A stretch of 64,000 nt of DNA from Datisca glomerata (lineage: Eukaryota; Streptophyta; Magnoliopsida; Cucurbitales; Datiscaceae), in contig QANY01006259.1 in the NCBI GenBank assembly GCA_003255025.1, positions 2,304,123-2,368,122 of the forward strand, read 5' to 3'. Positions within the stretch are counted from its first letter, which is position 1, and each line of letters begins with the position of its first letter. Shown here piece by piece: positions 37,613 through 47,029 of the stretch. The notes under the pieces are model-generated. The model did not search any database. It worked only from the letters and a program-made list of their open reading frames with translations, and was not told the origin of the DNA. Both the position numbers and the translations under genes were made by a program.

Positions 37613-38379
37613 GTAATCATCATAGAGTGTTTCTTTAAATGAGTTTGAGTTACTATTTTATTCTTTATGTTCTCAATCATCATATTCTTCCTCTCGTTCT
37701 ACTAATCAACAGTCATGTTCTTTTCCAATACCAACTTTTCTGGTTAGTTAATGTCTAGTGGTACAAGCATATCAGCTAACATTTTACCTGCATGTGGAAC
37801 ATTACCAATATCATCTTACTTTATTTCTCAATCATCATACACACATGGTAGTATCTGTGAGTATAATCTTACTTTTGTTTTCTTTGAAAATTTGGTATTA
37901 AAATTTTCAAGTGGGGGAATCAAGCATTGCTTTCTATTGATTGGTGCAATCTCAATGACAACTACTTCTGAAGTACTAGAAAGAGTCTTAACATCATTAT
38001 TTGACTCATAGACAAACAACCCACATCCATACTTGATTATAAATCACCCTATCTTTACTGTCGTAGATCAAATTATTTGTTATTAAAAACCTTCCGTTGC
38101 TCATGTTTTCCTCACCTTTATCAATCACTAAACTTTCAATCTCACACAACAAAGTGTATCATTTTGTGATATAGTAATCATCATAGAGTGTTTCTTTAAA
38201 TGAGTTTGAGTTACTATTTTATTCTTTATGTTCTCAATCATCATATTCTTCCTCTTGTTCTACTAATCAACAGTCATGTTCTTTTCCAATACCAACTTTT
38301 CTGGTTAGTTAATGTCTAGTGGTACAAGCACATCAACTAACATTTTACCTACATGTGGAACATCACCAATATCATCATA
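37611..38379 (+). repeat. Two ~208-bp near-identical direct repeats, 561 bp apart
   Basis: Copies at 37611-37818 and 38172-38379 differ at only a handful of positions. They share TAGTAATCATCATAGAGTG at the start and CATGTGGAACAT near the end. The 353 bp between them are single copy here and contain a 63-codon minus-strand frame (37828-38019) that I do not recognise. It may be a tandem duplication inside a larger element, possibly the CACTA-type element that ends at 39129. Confidence 0.85.
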
Positions 38380-38549
38380 ATTCAATCACTATTTATCAAA
38401 ATACCTTACTCACTTCCTCTTCATCCCAATCGAAATCACACTCATCAAATAGTACCTATGCTAATCCTTCTATGTTTGTGCCGTTTGTTGATAGTTCAAT
38501 ATCAAACTCATAGTGATGAGTTAAATATCTCTAGTAGTATGCATATTAG

Positions 38550-39129
38550 AAGAATTATACAAAGTATCATATAAACTAGAACCTGAATCAAAGAGTATTA
38601 GATATAATGTCCACCGCAGAATGCAAATCAGCTATAGATTCACGTGAAGCAGGATGCTCAGGATGCAAGACAAGAACATAATTTATATCGGAAGCAATAA
38701 GATTTCCAGTATATATAGATGGAAAAGCTTGTTGCAGAGAGAGACAGAGGGAGATTGCAGAGAGAGACAGAGGGAAAGAGAGAGGCGAGAATCGAGTATG
38801 CACCTGGAGCTCGCGGTGGGGGAGCTCGCGGTGAGGGAGCTCGCGGTGAGGGAGCTCGCGGTGAGGGAGCTCGCGGTGAGGGAGCTTGCGGTGGAGCAAC
38901 TGGTGGTGGGGGAGCTGGTGGTGGAGGTTCGCGTCACCTGTTGCAGAGGGAGAGAGAAGGAGATCGTGTGGGTTTAAGCGAAAGGGAAAATTAGGGATTT
39001 AAAGATTATTTAGTGGCAGTTTTGAAACTGCCGCTAAACGTAAAACATTTGGCTGCAGCTTTTTAAAACCGCCGCCAAAAGTTTTGCCGGTTCGCAAAAT
39101 CGTTAGAGAAAACCATATTTCTTGTAGTG
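38550..39129 (-). mobile_element. Terminal part of a CACTA-type transposon
   Basis: Read on the minus strand from 39129 the sequence starts CACTACAAGAAATATGG, the plant CACTA terminus, followed by GCGGCGGTTTT / GCGGCAGTTTC subterminal words in both orientations (39000-39085). The opposite end was not found, so the left limit is approximate. The 15-bp tandem array at 38806-38925 lies inside it. Confidence 0.55.
38806..38925 (+). repeat. Eight tandem copies of a 15-bp GC-rich unit
   Basis: Unit GGAGCTCGCGGTGAG, six good copies from 38806 to 38895 then two diverged ones. As 15 is divisible by three, all frames stay open and produce repetitive peptides, which explains several overlapping frames here. 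GC content is sharply above the flanks. Confidence 0.9.
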
Positions 39130-39249
39130 CAAATTGCTACATTTTATGGTTGGTTTCTTAACAATTCGGATTCCATTAAAATTTATGCTTCTTCTTCAAG
39201 AGTTGGGTGATGGTTGTTATGATGGCTGCTAATCTGGGAACAAAACATT

Positions 39250-39860
39250 GTATATAATAGAGTTTTCCTACGAAACTCTTCAGTTCTTTTTTACTCTTAA
39301 GGGGCCCAGCAGTGGTTATGGTCCTTATTTTCTATGGGTCTACGTCTACTTCTATTCATTTCTGGTGCATGAGAAAACCCAAGAAACTTCCGAACGATGC
39401 ACCAAAAGCACGCTTACTTGGTTTTATCTTGAGGTTGTGGAGCCTACATTGTTTGAAAACCTTTTCCAACACGAAGCAGTGATCCAGACGCTCTTTTGAC
39501 TTCACAACTAAGTCTATCCTCAAACTCTTTTCCCATCAGGTTATGAAATATCGCAGTCATGGCTCGCTGTACAAGCCCCTGTGTTTTTCCGCCCAAACGG
39601 ATTACTATATAAAAGAAATTCTTGAGTGGTGTTCAAGAACACTATCTTTTCTGCGTCTTTGTGAGCCATCTTGATCCGATAATATTCGCTAAATCCATCC
39701 ATGAAGGAAAGCACGCCATGACTGGCCTGCTATTACATCGATCATAATGTTTATATCTATGTTTGGGATATGAAACTCGTCTTTCATGCATGCTCGATTT
39801 AGATCTTTATGTTCGATGCAAATCCTTATTTTTCCATTCTTCTTTTAGCAGATCGTGAAA
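39250..39860 (-). mobile_element. Ty3/gypsy reverse-transcriptase fragment
   Basis: Minus-strand translation of 39850-39560 gives KKNGKIRICIEHKDLNRAC, MDGFSEYYRIKMAHKDAEK and NPFGRKNTG in order, and 39380-39340 gives EVSWVFSC-TRNE, i.e. the N-terminal half of a gypsy RT with stops and frame changes. No LTRs or other domains nearby. Confidence 0.7.
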
Positions 39861-40155
39861 AAGATATGTCGTATGATTTACTACTCACTACTATCACTAG
39901 ATTGGCATTAATTGAGGATCACGACTCGATGTACATGAGATAATTATGTTCAATCTGAATCGTTCATTATGAAAATGTGCGACGCAAACTTATCTTAACA
40001 AAATGATAAAAAACAAAAAAAATAAAAAATAAAAATAAAGAAGTGTCTTTTTAAATCGTCATTTATGTCTAGATAACCTTAACCGTCCATGTCATCGTAG
40101 ACGATGAGGATAACATGATCACATATTCTTCTTAGATCTAATTAAGAGTGTTCAC

Positions 40156-40187
40156 GGTTCGATTCGACAATAAAATCGAATCGAACC
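40156..40187. promoter_or_regulatory. Perfect 12-bp inverted repeat upstream of the CAT9-like gene
   Basis: GGTTCGATTCGA and TCGAATCGAACC flank an 8-nt loop. Slightly further out, TCACGGTT (40152-40159) and AACCGTGA (40212-40219) also pair, so the palindrome may be the core of a tiny MITE. It lies about 150 bp before the start codon. Confidence 0.7.
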
Positions 40188-40242
40188 GATTACATCAAAA
40201 GAATCGAGTCCAACCGTGACTGTGATATTTCTTACAAAACAA

Positions 40243-40250
40243 CCACGTGG
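40243..40250. promoter_or_regulatory. G-box (CCACGTGG) in the CAT9-like promoter or leader
   Basis: A palindromic 8-mer with the CACGTG core, 86 bp before the start codon. In plants this core binds bZIP and bHLH factors. Whether it acts here is inference. Confidence 0.45.
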
Positions 40251-40335
40251 GAAAGTTGGGACCCATATCTTTTTCTTTCCTCTAAAGCATCAAGCAAAAT
40301 TTCTAAGCCAAAACTCTGTCTTGCGCGCGTAAGCA

Positions 40336-43300
40336 ATGGGAGGCCAAGAGGCACATAGCAAGTCTTCTTCTCCTTCTTCATCGTCTTCTTCTTGCTTTTC
40401 CAATTTCTGGTCCTCAGCTCTGAGAAGTAAGCCTCTAAATTTTCAGTCGGATGCATCCGTGCGTACGAACTCTGGCCAAGGCCTTGTCCGGAGACTCGGC
40501 GTTTTCGATCTCATCCTTCTCGGCATCGGTGCTTCTATTGGAGCTGGTATCTTCGTCGTGACCGGAACCGTTGCTCGGGACGCTGGTCCTGGTTAGTTGT
40601 GAGCTTTTATCGTTGATCCAAATGCTTCAATTCTGTAAAATATAATGGAAAAGTATGCAATTTTATTGCTTCATACTGTTTTCTTGCATAGGGAGTTACC
40701 GGAAAATTGAATAATTTGAAGCTTAAAAAATTGTTTGAATCCTTCCTCGACATCTAACTCGAGCTTTACATGGGATATTTGAATAAACTTTTAATTGGTT
40801 TTTTAACAAGGATTTAGTAGATGACCTTTTTATCTTAATTTTGGTCGGTCAGCAGATTGTATCGCCTATTTATAAATTGAAAATGAGAATTTATTCTCTT
40901 ACTTAATATTCTTGAACCAAGAAGTGGAGAAATCCTTCATTTTCTCGTTTACCACATTGACTGTGTTCTTTTTTGGATGGATTATGATGCTTGACATTTT
41001 CACCTCTGTTGTTCTTTTTCCGATTTTGCGCTGCTAATTGTTCCTTCATGGTCTGTTGCAGCTAGATTTGTTTATTGGTTCAGAATATCCATATTTGATG
41101 GGATTTGCGTATTTTTCTGTGCTGGTGCTTTTGCAGCTTTTTCATTCTTTATATTTTGGTGCAGGTGTCACCATTAGTTTCATTCTAGCTGGAGCTTCAT
41201 GCGTGTTAAATGCCCTTTGCTATGCTGAGCTAGCTTCTCGTTTCCCTGCTGTTGTCGGTGGAGCATACATGTATACATACACAGCTTTCAATGAACTCAC
41301 CGCTTTTCTTGTGTTTGCACAACTAATGCTCGATTATCATATTGGAGCAGCTAGCATAGCACGGAGTTTAGCAAGTTACATAGTTTCAATTCTAGAGCTC
41401 TTTCCGATTTTCAAAGATAATGTTCCGGGGTGGATTGGAAATGGTGAAGAGTTCTTTGGAGGGGCTCTGTCGATCAACATTTTAGCTCCAATTCTCCTAG
41501 CTCTACTGACTGTGATTCTTTGTTGGGGTGTTGGTGTATCCTCTGCAGTAAACTCGATAATGACATCAATGAAGGTGCTTATTGCGATTTCCTTTTTTCT
41601 GATCACCATCCAGGATTAAATTTAAAGTGTAGATCCTTAAGGGTAAACAGAAGACAGTAGATAACTCATTCTAACCTTACTGCAGATCGTCATTGTTCTT
41701 TTTGTCATCCTTGCTGGTTCTTTTGAAGTTGATGTTTCAAATTGGTCTCCTTTCGCCCCAAACGGTTTCAAAGAAATCTTGACTGGAGCCACTGTAGTAT
41801 TTTTTGCATATGTAGGATTTGATGCTGTTGCTAATTCAGCAGAAGAGTCAAAAAGTCCACAGGTATGTGGATTGATTTGATGCCGTTGACATTTAAGCAT
41901 CACGGTACTTGTGAATCCGTTATGTACAAACTAAAGTTTCCATATTCTGAAAAGTTTCCTTCCTGCTTATAAACTTTGAAACTGTCAGAGGGATTTGCCA
42001 ATCGGCATCATGGGAAGCCTCCTTGTTTGTGTTGCACTGTATATTGGCGTCTGCTTAGTGATCACTGGAATGGTACCTTTTTATCTCCTTGGCGAAGATG
42101 CTCCCTTGGCAGAAGCTTTTACATCCAAAGGCTTGAAATATGTTTCTGTTTTAATCAGCATTGGTGCTGTAGCTGGACTTACTACAACTCTTCTAGTTGG
42201 TCTTTATGTTCAGGTGAATGACTGATCCAATTGATTTAATTGAGCCATCAGATTGTGAATTCTGTTCGAGGTAATAATAAGATGTGTCTCATGAGCAGTC
42301 TCGCTTATATCTCGGGCTTGGGAGGGATGGCTTGCTACCCAATATATTAGCTAAAGTGCACCCAAAACGCCACACACCTATTCATTCTCAGTTCTGGGTT
42401 GGTATTGTTGCTGGGATTATGGCTGGCCTATTTAATGTTCATGTGCTGTCTCACATTCTCTCTGTTGGCACTCTGGTACGCTATTTGAATTTCTTGTTTA
42501 AAGTTAGTTTTGAGTGTCACATGATGGTTGAGTATATTCCATTGTTGCTTGTTTCAGACTGGTTATTCTGTTGTATCGGCATGTGTTATTACTCTTCGCT
42601 GGAAAGATAAGTCAGACAATCAGGTGTCTGCATCAGCATGGCGGGAAGGAGTCATTTGTCTTGTAGCCGTCGCTTGCTGCGGTTTCGGTGCTGGGCTTTT
42701 CTACCGTTTTAATGCCTTCATCTTTTCGGTTATAGCTGCTGTTGTGGCAATACTTGCATCCTCCGCTCTCTACTGCCGTCATGTGAGTATTGCAATCCTT
42801 GTGCAGGATATTTCGCGACATCGCTATGTCTATGTAGAGGAAATGCAAATGCACATAAACACATCTGTAGTTATTCTTGTGCAAAAGGAAATAAGATGAA
42901 GGGCGGCGAGTTATGTTTGTAGCTTGAGACATGTCTCCCGATAATTAGCTGTTTACTTTTCCCTGCATTCTTCTTGGCATGACAAATTTCACCATTTCAC
43001 CTCAGTTAGCATCAACAATTACCACATAGAAGATGGATCACAAATGTTTATGGTAAAGTTAGTTATATTAATATATTTACTTTGGCGTGGTTTAAGTTGA
43101 AAGATTGGCAACTCTGTGAATATTTTTTAGTTCTCCTTGAGGACAGGTTCTTGAAGCTACATTTAGGCATTTTTCGCAACCATTCAAGATTTTGTCCTTA
43201 TGCACAAGCTTAGTTGAATATTAGTTATTGTAGGAGGAAAAATGACTTGTATTGCGTCTTCTGCTATGTGCCACAGAGGGTGTAATCTGTCATTTGATTT

Positions 43301-43706
43301 GAATTTATTAAATCAATTTATTTAATAGTCAAGATCATCTCATTAACTCCCTTACAATTTTTTTTCAGGTGTATGCAGATCCTCCAGGGTTTTCTTGTCC
43401 TGGAGTTCCCATTGTGCCTACCGTTAGCATCTTCTTCAACATGTTCCTATTTGCTCAGGTATCCTTCACTCTTTTACCTGCTGATATTGATGAATGAGAT
43501 GGAAATATTTTACTCCAATGCATTGGCTTAAAAAAGTGGTAACAACTTGCTCTTTTCTGCAGTTACACCAAGAAGCATGGGTGAGATTTGTCGTCCTCAG
43601 CATTATTACTATAGGTGTATATGCATTTTATGGGCAATATCACGCAGATCCAAATTCAGAAAACACTGTTATATATTATAGGGCACCCGAAGAAGAAGCT
43701 CGATAA
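40336..43706 (+). CDS. CAT9: Cationic amino acid transporter, CAT9-like (567 aa, 8 exons)
   Basis: Exons 40336-40591, 41165-41574, 41686-41862, 41989-42213, 42299-42475, 42558-42782, 43369-43458 and 43563-43706; all junctions GT-AG and in phase (1704 nt). The protein is an APC-superfamily permease. A Ser-rich cytosolic N-terminus is followed by the first membrane helix with the GIGASIGAGIFVVTG signature (about residues 62-76), the CYAELASRFP motif, and FFAYVGFDAVANSAEE. More helices follow, then the CAT C-terminal domain (FSCPGVPIVPTVSIFFNMFL) with a short end. About 14 hydrophobic segments are expected. It moves amino acids across a membrane; plant CAT9 is reported on internal membranes such as the tonoplast. 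The length matches CAT9 (about 569 aa). Assignment to CAT9 rather than another CAT is by overall resemblance. It converges on the DUF761-like gene. No defect seen. Confidence 0.9.
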
Positions 43707-44823
43707 CCTTTTTTAGGAACCCTACATTTTATCAGAGTATACCTCTTGTAGCATTAGATGTACCTATGGGTCACAGGATTCACCATTAATTAACTTGTAC
43801 CATAAACATGGGAAATTTGTACTATAAACATAAGACGGTGGAGACCATATATCGTCCTTCCACATGGTGATGTTCAATCATGTTAATCCATATTAAATAT
43901 TATCAGGCTGTACATTCACTTGGATGATTACCTTGTACACGATTATCTAATTTGCCCATTTGTATTGTATCTGATGGATTCAAATCAGAGGTACTTTCGA
44001 TTAGATTTGGGATTAGAACTGTTTATATATGTACTTCTGTTGTACATTTGTTGTATAAGATAGACTCATAGTTTGACACTTCCATTGTGTTTTGCAATCT
44101 ACTCTTTCTTCAAAATTAATATAACTATAGTGATAGCTGATAATGGTTCATCTGGTCTCAACTTTTGAATATCCGTCAAGGATGGAAATTAAAGAATCTG
44201 ATGGCCATGGATCTGTCTGTCTGTGAAACAGGAAGTTCTGAGTGAAACAGGAAATTCTGCACAATACACACAATACCCTCAAGAGATTTATATGTGATAT
44301 CTATCTACTATGCCATTGTGCAAATCTTGTCTGGTCGCCCAGAATTGGAGATTACCGATGCTTATATTTAGCTATATAGCACAATTTACTCACTACCATC
44401 TTATGGGACTTGTTCTACAGAGACAGTAATAAAAACTGGATACAGAGTCAACATTGGAGCTTGTATGTCATGTGTCAGTCTTTTGAAAAATGCATTGCGC
44501 CTTGATTGCAGCATGCTTGTAAACCGCCATTGATGTGTCTAATCAAACTATCAGACAAACCTGTACCCTGCAGATTCTTAGCAAACAAACAGCTCAAGGA
44601 TTTTCATAAATAAATAAGTTGCTGCAGCAAATTCGATTACCAAAGATTCAAGTTTCTAACTCCTACAGCCTACTGCCATATATAAATAGATACTGAAGAC
44701 AAAGGAAAATCAATAAGTTACCCAAAACAAAGAAAACGGTATAGAAGTACAAGATGAATAACCAGAAGCATCATATCTTGCTAAATCTATATGGAGCATC
44801 AAGATTGATGCCCTCTTGTAAAA
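43707..44823. other. Convergent intergenic region between the CAT9-like and DUF761-like genes
   Basis: Holds the two 3' UTRs. No coding signal or repeat recognised. The AT-rich stretch just after 43707 (to about 44100) contains several AATAAA-like words, consistent with 3' processing of the transporter transcript. Confidence 0.5.
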
Positions 44824-46599
44824 TCACCTAAAACTATTTGTGAGCCCTCTTGATCTTTCAACCGATGCCATCTTCTGAAGCTTAATCTGTTCCCTAAACT
44901 TGGCTATGAACTCACCGGCCTTCTTATCGACCTCGTGAGCATCTGATCCTGCCTCACTTGAATCATCTGGTAAAGCACCATCAGAATTTACTTTAAAGTT
45001 GTCACCCTCAGCCTCACTCTCTGAGTTATCTTCAGAATTGTCTGTCACACCATCGTCAGAAAATTCACTCTCTTTTTTACTATGATTTGAGAAAGTTGGT
45101 TTTGGTAAGCTATTATAGCCAAGTTTCTGATAATTATTGTTAGCCATACAAGATCCTCTAGCTCCCCTCTCGTCTTTTCGCATGTATTCTGCTTCGGTTT
45201 CATCAAGCTTCTTCCTAATATTGTCATCAGTTGGATTTCTGTATGTCCCACTAACTCTATTAGCTCTGATTGTTCTAACAGATTTTGCTGATTTCACTCT
45301 AGAAGGAATTTTAGCAAGTTTTATGTGATTCATGCCATTCAGCTCTGATTCTATGCTATCTGACAGATCGTCGCGTCTCTTCACGTTCGATTCTCTCGAG
45401 CCATCTTCAGAGCTTTCTTTCATTTGCTTCTCAGACAAAGACCTAATGCCGTATCTTTTAAAATGCAATGAATTTAATGAAGTTTTATCATTCAGTTCTG
45501 TTGGTATTGATGCTGAAGCAAAAGGAGATGACCCATGGAAAGTCTTTTCTTCTTGGCCTTCCATTTTTGACTTGGAATGTTCCGAGCAACTAGAATATCT
45601 AGGACAATTGTTCCCCGAAGAAGATGACGACCCAGAACTAGTTTGAGAAGAAGCAGATACCGTGGACCGAAATGAACTTGATTTGAGAGATCCAAATTGA
45701 GTTTCATCAATTGAGAGAGGCCTAAAATGTGAGGGACGAGGAAAATCGTCAATTTTCACTCTCGTTCCCGTCCTTAAAGATCTCGAGCGCCATGGAATTG
45801 GAGAAGATGATGAACGAAAAGCTTCATCAAAATTCTCCTCTAAATTCACAGGACCTAGATCACCAAAATCCCTTCTTCCACATTTCTCACAACTCTTACA
45901 TGAACTCTTAGAACCTGAATCAGACTCACTTCCATTAACAAATTCATCACTTCCACTATCTCCTACCCTTGATTTTAGACTCCGAACAGGCAATCCTAAT
46001 GGCTTATAGTCACTTACATGTCCCGATTTAAACCGTTTATCCATACCATGATTTGATTGAGCTATTACTACCGTAGATTCACATGAAAATTCGTGATTAT
46101 TTTTCAGAATTGAAAAATGGGGTTCACATTCTTCATCCCCAACAGTGCTCAGATTACCAATTACATCCTTAGAACCGTAGGATTGCGAAATCCAACTTTG
46201 GATCATGCTCTTCTCATCAGACCCATATGGATCTTCAAAATCATCATCAAATATTGATGTAAAATGGAACTTTCTAGACAAATAAGACCGAGTATCAATA
46301 TTAGGGTGTGATTCTGTTCTTATTTGGGCAGTTCTACTGCTAAATAGACCGTAGGAGACAGCAATGCCTACAAACATTAGGTGAAGAAGCTCCCAAAACT
46401 TGGTGAGTATAGTTGTATCGACATAATCTGGAGCTTGGGAAGGAAAAAGAGGAAGAATAACGAGGAACAACGCCAAGAAGAGAACTTTGTAGATTAGATT
46501 TGAGTACGACTTACCTTGGCTTGTGGGTTTAGCTTGGATTGGTGAGTTAAGCTCAGAAAATGGAAAACGGGGTTTGGTGTAAGGGCTTGAATACTCCAT
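44824..46599 (-). CDS. Membrane-anchored DUF4408/DUF761-like plant protein (591 aa, single exon)
   Basis: One uninterrupted frame from ATG at 46599 to a stop at 44824. Two hydrophobic segments lie near the N-terminus (about residues 36-54, VLFLALFLVILPLF, and 68-87, FWELLHLMFVGIAVSYGLF), the arrangement of DUF4408-type plant proteins. A long middle part is Ser/Asp/Glu-rich and low in order, with a Cys motif (CKSCEKCGRRD, about 235-245). The last 35 residues (EVDKKAGEFIAKFREQIKLQK) match the DUF761 'cotton fibre protein' signature. Function is unknown for this family. It converges with the CAT9-like gene. The upstream side is bounded by a poly-G run and a LINE, so its promoter has at most about 110 bp before repeated DNA starts. 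Confidence 0.85.
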   Translation of the reverse strand: MEYSSPYTKPRFPFSELNSPIQAKPTSQGKSYSNLIYKVLFLALFLVILPLFPSQAPDYVDTTILTKFWELLHLMFVGIAVSYGLFSSRTAQIRTESHPNIDTRSYLSRKFHFTSIFDDDFEDPYGSDEKSMIQSWISQSYGSKDVIGNLSTVGDEECEPHFSILKNNHEFSCESTVVIAQSNHGMDKRFKSGHVSDYKPLGLPVRSLKSRVGDSGSDEFVNGSESDSGSKSSCKSCEKCGRRDFGDLGPVNLEENFDEAFRSSSSPIPWRSRSLRTGTRVKIDDFPRPSHFRPLSIDETQFGSLKSSSFRSTVSASSQTSSGSSSSSGNNCPRYSSCSEHSKSKMEGQEEKTFHGSSPFASASIPTELNDKTSLNSLHFKRYGIRSLSEKQMKESSEDGSRESNVKRRDDLSDSIESELNGMNHIKLAKIPSRVKSAKSVRTIRANRVSGTYRNPTDDNIRKKLDETEAEYMRKDERGARGSCMANNNYQKLGYNSLPKPTFSNHSKKESEFSDDGVTDNSEDNSESEAEGDNFKVNSDGALPDDSSEAGSDAHEVDKKAGEFIAKFREQIKLQKMASVERSRGLTNSFR

Positions 46600-46687
46600 T
46601 GTTGAACAGTTGAGCTGCTTGGGATCTTGTATTTTGTGACAAATGGGGTTGGTGAAGAAAGGAAGACTTTGGTGCCAAGTTAGAGTT

Positions 46688-46709
46688 GGGGGGGGNGGGG
46701 GGGGGGGGG
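46688..46709 (+). repeat. Poly-G run with an ambiguous base
   Basis: G run interrupted only by N at 46696, about 80 bp upstream of the DUF761-like start codon. Length is unreliable. Confidence 0.9.
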
Positions 46710-46720
46710 TGATTCAAAAA

Positions 46721-47003
46721 GTGAGATTATTATGACCGTTTGTTGAAAGGACGGAGATCTTGTTGAAATGACAAAATTGGTACCGTCAGGAAAAAAAATT
46801 GTATTAAATCGGAAGAGTTGTTTTTTTTTAACAGGGATAGAAAAGAGATCCATTAACCCAATAAAGAAGTGAGATTATTATGATTGTTTGTTGAAAGGAC
46901 ATGGATCTTGTTGAAAGGACAAAATTGGTGGTCAGAAAAAAATGGTATTAAATTGGAAGAGTTGTTCTTTTTAACATGGATAGAAAAGAGATCCATTAAC
47001 CCA
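46721..47003 (+). repeat. 148-bp tandem duplication spanning the LINE 3' junction
   Basis: Copies start at 46721 and 46869 (GTGAGATTATTATGA). Each holds about 100 bp of flank (GTTTGTTGAAAGGAC, CTTGTTGAAA, GGAAGAGTTG), then a T-rich tract and the LINE end (GATAGAAAAGAGATCCATTA). A third copy of the flank part only lies beyond the other end of the LINE at 52829-52900. So the flank was already tandem before insertion, or was duplicated with the LINE tail afterwards. Confidence 0.85.
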
Positions 47004-47029
47004 ACAAATAAATTACAAATTTAAAGTTA

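Noticed and set aside
38588..38994. Repetitive peptide genes on both strands
   Set aside because: All frames stay open only because the 15-bp unit is divisible by three; no start context or family match.
41038..41619. 193-codon frame as a separate transporter gene
   Set aside because: It is exon 2 of the CAT9-like gene plus read-through of both neighbouring introns.
45332..45646. 104-codon plus-strand frame
   Set aside because: Antisense shadow of the DUF761-like gene.
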